Positions 47,463 to 56,200 of a stretch of DNA of 64,000 bases are shown here, piece after piece. The notes beneath the pieces were generated by a model. It was not told where the DNA came from and did no database searches. It worked only from the letters and a program-made list of their open reading frames with translations. This stretch comes from Solirubrobacter deserti (GTDB lineage: Bacteria > Actinomycetota > Thermoleophilia > Solirubrobacterales > Solirubrobacteraceae). Location: the NCBI RefSeq assembly GCF_027587175.1, contig NZ_JAPCID010000022.1:47953-111952 (forward strand), written 5' to 3'. Positions within the stretch are counted from its first letter, which is position 1. Every line of letters starts with the position of its first letter. The position numbers and the translations under genes were made by a program.

Positions 47463-48335
47463 ATGGAGAATCCGTATCGGGCGCGCGTCCGTAGCTTGTC
47501 GGGGAATGACCTCTTGAAGAAGCTCGCGATCAAGGACGTGGCGGAACAGACCGGCGTGGCCGCCGGGACCATCCGCATGTGGGAGCAACGCTACGGCTTT
47601 CCGGAGCCAGGCCGGACCGCGTCCGGGTACCGCGTGTACTCCGAGGACGACGTCGCCGCCATCAAGCGCGTCATCGCCTTCCGCGACCGCGGCCTGTCCG
47701 TCCCGGCTGCTCTGGAGCGCGTCCGCTCCCTGGAGGGCACCACCGACTCCCCGTCGATCTTCGGCGCGCTGATCGCCGCCGATCACCCGGTTCGCCCGCA
47801 GCGCCTGAGCAAGCGCACGCTCGTCGCGCTCTCGCGGTCGATCGAGGAGGAGACGATCGCCCGCGCCGCCGGCCCGGTCGTGATCGGCTCCTTCCAGGAC
47901 GAGCACAACTACCGCGCGGTCGAGCATCGCTATCGCCGCATCGCGCGCGTCGCCGACGCCGTGGGCGTGTTCGCCACCTTCGACGACGTCCGGCTGGGCC
48001 AGGAGGACGAGCCCGTCGAGATCCCCGTCGGTCACGCCGACGCCCTCGGCCACGAGTGGGCGGTGGTGGTCGACGCGCCAGGCTTCTCCGCCGCGCTGGT
48101 CGCGTGGGAGACGCCCGACCAGGAGGCGCGCATCTTCGAGGCGATCTGGACCATGGACCCGGTGGTCGTGCGCCGCGCGGCCCAGGTCGGCGGGCAACTC
48201 GCTTCCCGGCGGGTGCCGGAGTGGTCAGCGCGGGTCCTGGGGTTGCTGGCGGATCGGCCGCTGGCCGTGGAGACGCCGACGCCGGCGTTGACGGCGCTGA
48301 CGAACCGGATGCTCACGCACCTCGATCAGCGCTGA
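47463..48335 (+). CDS. MerR-family regulator with DICT sensory domain
   Basis: 290 residues from ATG 47463. A MerR helix-turn-helix lies at about residues 20-90 (LAIKDVAEQTGVAAGTIRMW, EQRYGFPEPGRTASGYRVYS, DVAAIKRVIAFRDRGLSV). The C-terminal region (about 115-285) is DICT-like: LVALSRSIEEETIARAAGPV, VVIGSFQDEHNYRAVEHRYR, RIARVADAVGVFATFDDV and SAALVAWETPDQEARIFEAI. DICT domains occur with photoreceptor or cyclic-dinucleotide systems and are thought to sense light- or redox-linked signals; the ligand here is unknown. The divergent NmrA-like gene is the obvious candidate target. Confidence 0.85.
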   Translation: MENPYRARVRSLSGNDLLKKLAIKDVAEQTGVAAGTIRMWEQRYGFPEPGRTASGYRVYSEDDVAAIKRVIAFRDRGLSVPAALERVRSLEGTTDSPSIFGALIAADHPVRPQRLSKRTLVALSRSIEEETIARAAGPVVIGSFQDEHNYRAVEHRYRRIARVADAVGVFATFDDVRLGQEDEPVEIPVGHADALGHEWAVVVDAPGFSAALVAWETPDQEARIFEAIWTMDPVVVRRAAQVGGQLASRRVPEWSARVLGLLADRPLAVETPTPALTALTNRMLTHLDQR

Positions 48336-48441
48336 GCACGTCGACAACCCCCCGCGCACAGGGCGCGATCGAGCTGGCCCGCGCTCGGGCGCGCCGGCGC
48401 CAGCCGGCCTGACCAGCCCAAGAGCGCGCACGCCGCCGCGG

Positions 48442-48501
48442 GTCAAGCAATCCCCGACCACCGCAGCGTGCATTCCGGCGCCGGGGCATGAATTGCTTGA
48501 C
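48442..48501. repeat. Long inverted repeat/hairpin between convergent genes
   Basis: GTCAAGCAAT (48442-48451) and ATTGCTTGAC (48492-48501) are perfect reverse complements. Next to them CCCCG (48452-48456) pairs with CGGGG (48482-48486), leaving a 5-nt bulge CATGA and a 25-nt loop. It lies between the MerR-DICT stop and the stop of the 114-residue gene and may act as a two-way terminator; it has no T run. Confidence 0.5.
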
Positions 48502-48565
48502 GCGTGGCCAGCGGGTGTGCTCGCCGAACCCGGCAACGCCCGCCACGCGCGCCCGAGCTGCACTT

Positions 48566-48910
48566 CTAGCGCGGGCGCGGCAACCGGTCGAGCGTCCGCT
48601 TCAAGACCTTCCCGCCCACGACGAAGCCGATCTGCGCCAACTCGCCCGTGGCACGGATCGCCGTGGTCACGAGCTCGGTGCCCTTGGGCGCGCCGAGCGG
48701 CTCGGGCGGAGGATGGACCGCGTGGCGCGGCTCGAGCTCCGGCGCCGCGGCCCGCACGGCGCGCGGCTTCGCGGCACGCGCGCGGCGCCGCTCCGAGCCC
48801 GTGTGACGCGGCCCGCCGAGCCGATCCGGGCGCGAATGGGGCAGCGCACCGAGGACGCCGTTCTCGTTCGCTCGGGCCTTCGCCTTCGCTTTCGTGGTCC
48901 TGTCCGGCAT
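48566..48910 (-). CDS. Small basic conserved-looking protein, unknown function
   Basis: 114 residues from ATG 48910. The N-terminus is Lys/Arg/Ala-rich (PDRTTKAKAKARANENG), then a motif LGALPHSRPDRLGGPR, a Pro/Arg/Ala-rich middle, and a C-terminal amphipathic/hydrophobic helix ELVTTAIRATGELAQIGFVV followed by GGKVLKRTLDRLPRPR. It lacks Cys and any signal peptide. The C-terminal helix could lie on the membrane, and the basic head could bind nucleic acid, but neither is established. Chosen over overlapping frames on the plus strand because this frame alone keeps a sensible hydrophobic C-terminus. Confidence 0.55.
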   Translation of the reverse strand: MPDRTTKAKAKARANENGVLGALPHSRPDRLGGPRHTGSERRRARAAKPRAVRAAAPELEPRHAVHPPPEPLGAPKGTELVTTAIRATGELAQIGFVVGGKVLKRTLDRLPRPR

Positions 48911-49168
48911 CGACGCACCGAGTGTACGCGTGGACACGGCGTCAGTGCGGACTATCATTCGCAGCAGTCCCACACCCCCGCCTTACGCGCAGCGCAGCGC
49001 AGGCCGGAAATGCGACCGGCGACAACTGCGGGTGGAAGTCGGCAAAAGCAGCGCCTAGACTCAGCCGCAACGGCAGCGCCGGGGAGGTGTTCTACCCCTG
49101 TAGCCGCCGCGAGGCACATCATCCAGAAAGGCCGGCTCTCCCAGGAGCCTCGCTAGAACGGGACCTCC

Positions 49169-50269
49169 ATGTCAGTTGTGGATCTGCAGGAACTCGAAGA
49201 AGTCAAGGGACTGATCCTCAAGGGCCAGCAGGTAGGCGTCCTGACGTTCGCCGAGATTACGTCCGCGGTCTCCGAGATGGACCTGGACGAGTCGGACGTC
49301 GAGGAGCTGCACGCCTTCCTTGAGAAGTCAGAGATCGAGCTCGTCGAAGAGATCGATCCCGCCCTTGCCGCCGGACAGGAGGACCGCGCTCCTGACAAGC
49401 GCGGCCGGCGCAAGTCGAAGACGACGATCGACTTGAAGCCGGACATGACCACCGACTCCCTTCAGCTGTTCCTGAAGGACATCGGCAAGGTCCGCCTGCT
49501 CACGGCGCAGGAAGAGGTCGACCTCGCCCGCCGGATCGAGCGCGGCGATCTCGACGCCAAGCAGAAGATGGTCGAGTCCAACCTGCGGCTCGTCGTCTCC
49601 ATCGCGAAGAACTACCGCAACCAAGGCCTGCCGTTCCTGGACCTGATCCAGGAGGGGACGCTCGGTCTCGTTCGCGCGGCGGAGAAGTTCGACTACCGCA
49701 AGGGCTTCAAGTTCTCGACCTACGCCACGTGGTGGATCCGCCAGGCGATCGCCCGCGCGCTGGCCGACAAGGCGCGCACGATCCGCATCCCGGTCCACGT
49801 GGTGGAGAAGCTGAACAAGATCGGCCGCGCCGAGCGCAAGCTCGTGACGGAGCTCGGCCGTGAACCCACCCCGGAGGAGATCGCCGAAGTCACCGGCATC
49901 GATCCCGAGGAAGTCGATTCGATCAAGCGCTCCGCCCAGGCGCCGGTCTCGCTCGAGAAGCCGGTCGGCGACGAGGAGGAGTCCGAGTTCGGCCAGTTCA
50001 TTGCCGACGAGCGTGCGGAGTCCCCGTACGAGCGCGCGGCGGAGATCCTCACCAAGGAAGCCCTGCGTGAGGCGCTGGAGAACCTGTCCTACCGCGAGCG
50101 GCGCGTGCTCGAGCTGCGGTACGGCCTCGGCGGGGAGCACCCGCGCACGCTCGACGAGGTCGGGCGCACGTTCAACGTGACGCGCGAGCGCATCCGCCAG
50201 ATCGAGAATCAGTCGCTGAAGAAGCTGCAGAGCCTCGCCGAGGCGCAAAAGCTTCGCGACGTCGCGTAA
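49169..50269 (+). CDS. rpoD: RNA polymerase primary sigma factor (sigma-70 group 1)
   Basis: 366 residues. A region 1.1-like acidic head (LILKGQQVGVLTFAEITSAV, then DLDESDVEELHAFLEKSEIE) precedes region 1.2 (DSLQLFLKDIGKVRLLTAQE). Region 2 has LRLVVSIAKNYRNQGLPFLD, LIQEGTLGLVRAAEKFDYRK and GFKFSTYATWWIRQAI; region 3 has IRIPVHVVEKLNKIGRAER; region 4 has YRERRVLELRYGLGGEHPR and TLDEVGRTFNVTRERIRQIE. All DNA-contact residues of the housekeeping class are present. The long acidic 1.1 region marks it as the primary sigma. It directs most transcription, including the TANNNT promoters seen here. The 258 nt upstream of the gene show no other gene. Confidence 0.95.
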   Translation: MSVVDLQELEEVKGLILKGQQVGVLTFAEITSAVSEMDLDESDVEELHAFLEKSEIELVEEIDPALAAGQEDRAPDKRGRRKSKTTIDLKPDMTTDSLQLFLKDIGKVRLLTAQEEVDLARRIERGDLDAKQKMVESNLRLVVSIAKNYRNQGLPFLDLIQEGTLGLVRAAEKFDYRKGFKFSTYATWWIRQAIARALADKARTIRIPVHVVEKLNKIGRAERKLVTELGREPTPEEIAEVTGIDPEEVDSIKRSAQAPVSLEKPVGDEEESEFGQFIADERAESPYERAAEILTKEALREALENLSYRERRVLELRYGLGGEHPRTLDEVGRTFNVTRERIRQIENQSLKKLQSLAEAQKLRDVA

Positions 50270-50274
50270 ACGAA

Positions 50275-50304
50275 ATCGGGGCAGCCCCACCGCCCCACCC
50301 CGAT
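50275..50304. terminator. Hairpin between rpoD and convergent SnoaL gene
   Basis: ATCGGGG (50275-50281) and CCCCGAT (50298-50304) form a 7-bp stem with a C-rich 16-nt loop, 5 nt after the rpoD stop. No T run follows; likely a rho-assisted or bidirectional end. Confidence 0.4.
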
Positions 50305-50312
50305 CATCCGAC

Positions 50313-50681
50313 CTATTCGGTGGTGAACGGGGCGTAGCAGTCGTAGGTCGCGTGACGGAAGATCCTTCCGTCACGCACCTGCGTGAACGTGGCGATGTGC
50401 GCCGTGAGCTCCTGCCCGTTCGCGGCCAACGTCCCGCGCCAGGTCACGCGGGCGGCGATCGTGTCGCCGGCCTCGACCACCTCGTGCACGTCGTAGCTCT
50501 GGCGCGCCAGTAGGCCTTTGCCGCGCGCGAACGCCTCACGCGCCGCCGTGACGTCGCGCTCGCTCCCGTTGCGGTTGATCGCGTTCGGCATCTCGGAGAT
50601 CCGCGCCTCGGGGTGCAGCACGCGCGCCAGCGCGTCCTCGTCGAACGTCTCGGCCGCCGCAAAGAAGTCGTCGAGTATCAT
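50313..50681 (-). CDS. SnoaL/NTF2-like protein
   Basis: 122 residues from ATG 50681 (an upstream TTG would extend it across the promoter region of its neighbour). Typical cone-shaped NTF2 fold: DDFFAAAETFDEDALARVLH at the start, HPEARISEMPNAINRNG, then beta strands VHEVVEAGDTIAARVTWRGT and ELTAHIATFTQVRDGRIFRH ending ATYDCYAPF. Members bind or isomerise small hydrophobic molecules; no catalytic role can be assigned. It diverges from a MarR regulator with only 6 bp between start codons, so the two must interfere or be co-regulated. Confidence 0.85.
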   Translation of the reverse strand: MILDDFFAAAETFDEDALARVLHPEARISEMPNAINRNGSERDVTAAREAFARGKGLLARQSYDVHEVVEAGDTIAARVTWRGTLAANGQELTAHIATFTQVRDGRIFRHATYDCYAPFTTE

Positions 50682-50710
50682 GCGATCATGGTTACACAAC
50701 TAGGGTTACA
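50676..50710. promoter_or_regulatory. Overlapping SnoaL/MarR control region with TGTAACC direct repeats
   Basis: TATCAT (50676-50681) is a plus-strand -10 ending 6 nt before the MarR ATG 50688 and at the same time contains the SnoaL start codon. On the minus strand two TGTAACC copies (50710-50704 and 50696-50690) are separated by 7 bp just upstream of the SnoaL start, inside the first codons of the MarR gene. This is a plausible MarR operator. Confidence 0.45.
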
Positions 50711-51188
50711 TGACAACGATCTCGTGCTCTGGGTGCAGCTGCTGGCCGAGACGCTCAACGCCGAGCTGCTCGCGACGTTGCAGGCTGACCATCCCGACCT
50801 GCGCTACGCCCACGGCTTCCTGTTCCAGCAGCTCGTCGAGCGCCCGCGCGCCGTCGGCGAGGTGGCCGAGAACCTCGGCGTCACCTCTCAGGCGATCTCC
50901 AAGGCGGTCCGGGAGCTCGCGGCGCTCGGCTACGTCGAACGCACGCCGAGCCCGGATGACGCCCGTGTGCGGCTGCTCGCCCTCAGCGAGCGCGGACGCG
51001 CCGCCGTCGAGGCGAGCCGCGCCGCCCGCCGCAGCGTCAACGCCGAGCTCGCCGCCGCGCTCGGCGAGGATCGAGTGCGGGAGGCCGCCACAACGTTGCA
51101 AGCCGCCCTTGAATCAAGGAACGCGATGCAAGCGGTCACGTCCAGACGGGTACGCAGTGCTCAAGGCCTTCTCGGGGAGGGCCGATGA
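50688..51188 (+). CDS. MarR-family transcriptional regulator
   Basis: 166 residues from ATG 50688. Winged helix: FLFQQLVERPRAVGEVAENL, GVTSQAISKAVRELAALGYV (recognition helix) and RTPSPDDARVRLLALSERGR (the DxRxxxL/T wing typical of MarR). The flanking helices give the dimer interface. It likely represses the divergent SnoaL gene and itself via TGTAACC sites at its own 5' end. A Cys-based or ligand-based sensing site is not apparent. The PilT gene follows 10 nt later on the same strand but is functionally unrelated. Confidence 0.9.
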   Translation: MVTQLGLHDNDLVLWVQLLAETLNAELLATLQADHPDLRYAHGFLFQQLVERPRAVGEVAENLGVTSQAISKAVRELAALGYVERTPSPDDARVRLLALSERGRAAVEASRAARRSVNAELAAALGEDRVREAATTLQAALESRNAMQAVTSRRVRSAQGLLGEGR

Positions 51189-51198
51189 AACCCCACGT

Positions 51199-52401
51199 AT
51201 GGCTTTCGATCTCGACCACGCGCTGCGCTATCTCATCGCGGCTGAAGGATCGGACCTCCACCTCAAGGTCCCCTCGTACCCGCTGATCCGCCTGCACGGC
51301 CACCTGGAGCCGATCGCGGGCACGGAGCGCCTCTACCCCGAGGACACGCGCCAGGCCCTCGCGCAGATGCTGCTCGATCCCGAGAAGGTCGCGGAGTTCG
51401 AGGCCGAGAACGAGGTCGACTTCTCCTACTCGGTCGAAGGGCTCGGCCGGTTCCGCGTCAACGCCTTCCTGCAGCGCGGCAGCGTGTCGATCGTGATGCG
51501 CGCGATCCCGGTCGTGATCAAGTCCGTCGACGAGCTCGGGCTCCCTGAGGCGGTCACGACGCTGGCCAACCAGGAGCGCGGGATCATCCTGCTCACCGGC
51601 ACGACGGGCTCCGGCAAGTCGACGACGCTCGCGGCGATGATCGACCACATGAACCGGACGATGAAGAAGCACATCGTCACGATCGAGGACCCGATCGAGT
51701 TCCTGCACCGCGACCGCAACTGCATCATCAACCAGCGTGAGGTCGGGCAGGACACGGCGTCGTTCAAGCGCGCCCTGCGGCGCGTGCTGCGCCAGGACCC
51801 GGACGTGATCCTGGTCGGCGAGATGCGCGACGAGGAGACGGTCCACACCGCGCTGTCCGCGGCGGAGACCGGCCACCTCGTGCTCAGCACGCTGCACACG
51901 GTCGACGCGCCGGAGACGGTCAACCGCATCATCGACTTCTTCCCGCCCCATCAGCAGCAGCAGGCGCGCGCGATGATCGCCGGCACGCTGAAGGGCATCG
52001 TCTCCCAGCGCCTCGTGCGCACCGTCGACGGCCAGGGCCGCGTCGCGTGCTGCGAGATCATGGTCATGACCGGCCGCGTCCACGACATGATCCTGGACCC
52101 GAAGCTCACGGGTCAGCTCCCCGAGGTCGTCGCCGAGGGCGGCTACTACGGGATGCAGACCTTCGACCAGCACCTGCTCAAGCACCTGCGCGCCGGCCGG
52201 ATCACCTACCAGGAGGCCATGCAGTCGGCCACCTCGCCGCACGACTTCAAGCTGATGGTCGCGGCCGAGGGTCCGCTGTCGGAGCACATCGTCGCGCAGC
52301 CCGCGTCCGAGCCGGAACCGGCCCCGGTCGCGGTGCCCGCGTCGGCGTCGCCGTCCGCGCCGCCGCCGCCGAGCGCACCTCCGCCTGGCGTCCGTTACTG
52401 A
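51199..52401 (+). CDS. pilT: Type IV pilus retraction-type ATPase PilT
   Basis: 400 residues from ATG 51199. N-terminal PAS-like domain with GSDLHLKVPSYPLIRLHGHL, Walker A LLTGTTGSGKSTTLAAMID (~135), Asp box TIEDPIEFLH, RQDPDVILVGEMRDEETVHT (Walker B and Glu), His box LSTLHTVDAPETVNRIIDFF. It is a PilT/PilB-superfamily hexameric ATPase; the short N-terminus and TLHTVDAPETVNRI fit PilT. The C-terminal ~45 residues are Pro/Ala/Ser-rich and extra. No other pilus gene is within the window, so pilT is isolated here; it may serve a pilus encoded elsewhere. Confidence 0.92.
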   Translation: MAFDLDHALRYLIAAEGSDLHLKVPSYPLIRLHGHLEPIAGTERLYPEDTRQALAQMLLDPEKVAEFEAENEVDFSYSVEGLGRFRVNAFLQRGSVSIVMRAIPVVIKSVDELGLPEAVTTLANQERGIILLTGTTGSGKSTTLAAMIDHMNRTMKKHIVTIEDPIEFLHRDRNCIINQREVGQDTASFKRALRRVLRQDPDVILVGEMRDEETVHTALSAAETGHLVLSTLHTVDAPETVNRIIDFFPPHQQQQARAMIAGTLKGIVSQRLVRTVDGQGRVACCEIMVMTGRVHDMILDPKLTGQLPEVVAEGGYYGMQTFDQHLLKHLRAGRITYQEAMQSATSPHDFKLMVAAEGPLSEHIVAQPASEPEPAPVAVPASASPSAPPPPSAPPPGVRY

Positions 52402-52438
52402 GTACGGCTACCCGCCACTCGCACGGGCGCAGGTCGCT

Positions 52439-52444
52439 TAGGCT
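52439..52444 (+). promoter_or_regulatory. Putative -10 (TAGGCT) of the AIM24 gene
   Basis: TAGGCT lies 7 nt before ATG 52452, with TANNNT form and leaderless spacing. Confidence 0.45.
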
Positions 52445-52451
52445 TGCGCCC

Positions 52452-53165
52452 ATGCAGACCACGCTCGGGCAGTTCAATGAGACGCAATCGCAGGACGCCT
52501 TCGCGCTTCAGAACTCGAAGCTCCTGAAAGTTCGCCTTGAAGCGGTCACCATTCAGGCCAAGCTCGGCTCGATGGTCGCCTACCAGGGTGATGTCACGTT
52601 CGAGCACGCCGGCTCGGGTGGCCTCGGGCGCATGCTCAAGAAGGCCGTCACCGGCGAAGGCGTGCAGCTGATGAAGGTCACGGGCCGGGGCGAGGTGTTC
52701 CTGGCCGATCAGGCGCAGGACATCCACCTGATCTACCTCGAGAACGACATGATCACGGTCAACGGCCCGAACCTGCTCGCGTTCGACACCGGGATCGACT
52801 GGGACATCCGCCGCGTCGAGGGCGCGGGCTCGATGATGGGCGGTCAGGGCATGTACAACCTCGCCCTGCACGGGACGGGCTGGGTCGCGATCCTCTCCGA
52901 CGGCCCGCCGGTGCTGCTCAACGTCGCAGCTGCGCCGACGTTCGCCGACGCGCAGGCCGCGATCACGTGGTCCAGCGGCGTCCAGACCGGCATCCGCACC
53001 GACTTCAAGATGAAGAACCTGATCGGCCGCGGCTCGGGCGAGACGTTCCAGATGGCGTTCTCCGGCCAGGGCTGGGTGCTCGTGCAGCCGTCGGAGGGCC
53101 AGGTGCAGGGCGTGGCGCAGCAGCAGGGCCAGCAGGGCGGCCTGGGCGGCCTCCTGAACTCCTGA
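52452..53165 (+). CDS. AIM24-family protein
   Basis: 237 residues from ATG 52452. Beta-rich AIM24 domain: LKVRLEAVTIQAKLGSMVAY, HAGSGGLGRMLKKAVTGEG, GRGEVFLADQAQDIHLIYLE and ILSDGPPVLLNV, a pattern shared with bacterial TerD-neighbour and mitochondrial AIM24 proteins. The C-terminal tail is Gln/Gly-rich (VQGVAQQQGQQGG). Bacterial members have no proven function; a membrane-associated scaffold is often proposed. Probably transcribed alone from a TAGGCT promoter. Confidence 0.88.
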   Translation: MQTTLGQFNETQSQDAFALQNSKLLKVRLEAVTIQAKLGSMVAYQGDVTFEHAGSGGLGRMLKKAVTGEGVQLMKVTGRGEVFLADQAQDIHLIYLENDMITVNGPNLLAFDTGIDWDIRRVEGAGSMMGGQGMYNLALHGTGWVAILSDGPPVLLNVAAAPTFADAQAAITWSSGVQTGIRTDFKMKNLIGRGSGETFQMAFSGQGWVLVQPSEGQVQGVAQQQGQQGGLGGLLNS

Positions 53166-53171
53166 CCCCGG

Positions 53172-53195
53172 GGTTCCGTCGCATGTAGGAACCCA
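53172..53195 (+). terminator. Hairpin after AIM24 gene
   Basis: GGGTTCC (53172-53178) pairs with GGAACCC (53189-53195) around a 10-nt loop, 6 nt after the stop. No T run. Confidence 0.4.
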
Positions 53196-53253
53196 GAAGA
53201 CACTTCACCGACTGGTCACGTGTGGCGCGCGGGCGTCCGTTTGGATCGCCCGC

Positions 53254-56200
53254 GTGCTGAAACGGACTCTCACACTCGCCGCGGCGCTCGCGCTGCTGGC
53301 GCCGCCGCTGGCGGTCGCCGCAGACCAAGTCGCGCTGATCGACAAGACCGAGCCGGTCGGACCGGGCATCACGCTCCGTCATTTGAAGACGGTCGATGCC
53401 TCGGGTTGGTTCGACCACCAGATCCTCACCGTCGACCTCTCCAACCCGGTGGTGAAGTCGGACTCGCTCACCGCTGGGCCGAAGATCACCGACACCGGGC
53501 CGCTGACGACGGCCGCGAACCGCGTCGGGGCGGTCGCCGGCGTCAACGCCGACTTCTTCGACATCGGCAACTCCGGGGCGCCGCACGGCGGCCAGATCCT
53601 CGGCGGGACGCTGCTCAAGACGGCCGACATCGCCCGCCCGTGGCACCACGCCGGCGTCAGCAAGGACGGCATCGGCCGCCTGGTCGACATGACGCTCGAG
53701 GCCAGCGCGTCGCTGAAGGGCACGCCGTACACGGTGCAGACGCTCAACGCGTCCAACCACCTCGGCGTCCCCGCCGACTCGATGCACGCCTACACGAGCG
53801 CGTGGGGCACGTACTCGCGCGGCCGCGGCTTCGCCGGCGTCTCGAACGTCGCCGAGGTCCTGGTGGAGGACAACAAGGTCGTCTCGGTCGCCACCGCTCC
53901 CGGCGCGGGTGAGATCCCCGAGGGCGCGTTCGTGCTGATCGGGCGCGACGCGGCCGCCGACGCGATCAAGGCGCTCGCGCCCGGCGACGCCGTCACGCTG
54001 ACGTACGGCCTCAAGGACGAAGTCGCCCGCAACCTGCAGTTCGCGGTCGGCGGCAGCGCGCCGCTGGTGCTCAACGGCGCGGTCATCCCGGGCCCGAACC
54101 CGAACGACATCGCCCCGCGCACGGCGATCGGCTTCAAGGACGGCGGCAAGACGATGCTGCTGGTCACCGCCGACGGCCGCCAGTCGCCGGTACTCGGCGT
54201 GGACCTCAACCGTCTCGCCCGCACGTTCGTCGAGCTGGGAGCCGACACCGCGCTCAACCTCGACGGCGGCGGCTCGACCACGATGGTCGCCCGTGCGCTC
54301 GGCGACGAGGGCGTCACCGTCCGCAACTCGCCCTCGGACGGCTTCGAGCGCCACGATCCGAACGGCGTCGGCGTCTTCGTCACGCCCGGCAACGGCGCCG
54401 TGGACGAGCTGATCGTCACCCCGGAGGAGCCGCGCGTGTTCCCAGGCCTGCGCCGCACGCTGAAGGTCAAGGCCGTCGACAACCACGACACGCCCGTCGC
54501 CGCCGGCGACGTGAGCTGGACCGGCGCGACCAACGGCGTCGTCACCGCGCCCGCCGACGCGACCGGCACGGTTTCCGCGACGGCGACCTCCGGCACGGTC
54601 TCCGAGACCAAGGACATCCGCGTCCTGGGCACGCTGGACACGCTGGAGCTGTCCTCGGCCCGCATGTCGTTCGCCGAGGCCGGCGCGTCCTTCGCGCGCA
54701 CGCTGCGCGTCCAGGGCCGCGACCGTGAGGGCTTCACGGCGCCGATCGAGCTCGCCGACCTCGACCTCGGCTATGACGACACGCTGCTCGAGATCGAGCA
54801 GGCCGGCGACCTGCTGCGCGTCACGCCGCTCAAGCCGGGCGCGACGATGCTGGTGGTCAAGGTCGCGGGCAAGGAAGTCAAGCTCCCGATCACGGTCGGC
54901 GTCGTCACGCAGACCGTCCACACCTTCGACCGCCCGAACGAGCCGTCTTTCTGGACGCCCAACGGCACCGCGCCGGCCACGCAGCAGCTGTCGATGCAGG
55001 ACGGTCGCCTGAAGCTGACGTACGAGGGTCGCCGCAACATGGGCATCACGATCCGTCTGGACCTCACGCCGGGTCGCATCCCGCTCCCGGGTCAGCCGCT
55101 GCGCATGCGGCTGCGCCTGTGGTCCGAGCACGACATCTCCCTTTCCTACCTCGGCTACTTCGACCGTGACGGCGGCGCCAACGGCCCGCTCGGGTCACCG
55201 ATCAAGAAGGGCTGGAACGACCTGGTCTGGACGTTCCCGGCCACGACGAAGTTCCCAGTGCGAATCAACTCGTTCCAGGTCATCGAGACCAACGTGGCCG
55301 CGCAGAAGAACGGCTCGGTCATCTTCGACAGGATCGAGATCGACTCGTCGGCCGAGATCGAGAGCCCGCCGGTCGCGCCGCTGCGCGAGGACCCGCTGGT
55401 CTCGGTCGACGGCTCGGCCGACGGCGACTGGTCGTTCGCGACGCTGTCGGACATCCAGTTCACGGCCGCCCAGCCCGACCTGGCCAAGACCGGCATCGCC
55501 GCGCTCAACCGCATCCGCAAGTCCGACGCGGAGCTGGTCGTCCTCAACGGCGACATCACGGACCTCGGCGGCGTCGACGACCTCAAGCTCGCGCGTCAGA
55601 CGCTCGAGACGGGCGGCTGCGACCTGGTCAAGGCCGGCGGCTCCGAGGACACCGATCCGAATACGATCCCGTGCTACTACGTTCCGGGCAACCACGAGTC
55701 CTACACGGCTTCGGGCCAGGGCACGCTGGACAACTGGATCGCGGAGTTCGGTGCCCCGCACCGCTTCTTCGACCACAAGGGCACGCGCTTCATCCTGCTC
55801 AACTCGGCGTACGGCAATTTCCGCTCGTCGGGGTTCGCGCAGCTGCCGATGCTCCAGCAGGCGCTCGACACCGCGGTCGCCGATGACGCGGTCGACAACG
55901 TGATGGTGTTCGCGCACCACCCGACGAACGACCCGGGTGACCTGGACGCTTCTCAGCTCACCGATCGCACCGAGGTGCAGCTGATCGAGAAGCTGCTGAC
56001 GGACTTCCGCGAGGAGTCCGACAAGGGCGTCGCGATGGTCGGCTCGCACGCGCAGATCGCGCACGTCGAGCGCCAGCAAGGTGTGGCCTACATCGTGCAC
56101 CCGTCGTCCGGCAAGGCGCCGTACGGCACGCCGGATCGCGGCGGCTTCACGGGTTGGATGCGCTGGAGCGTAGACCGGGACGCGCCGGCGTCCGAGCAGT

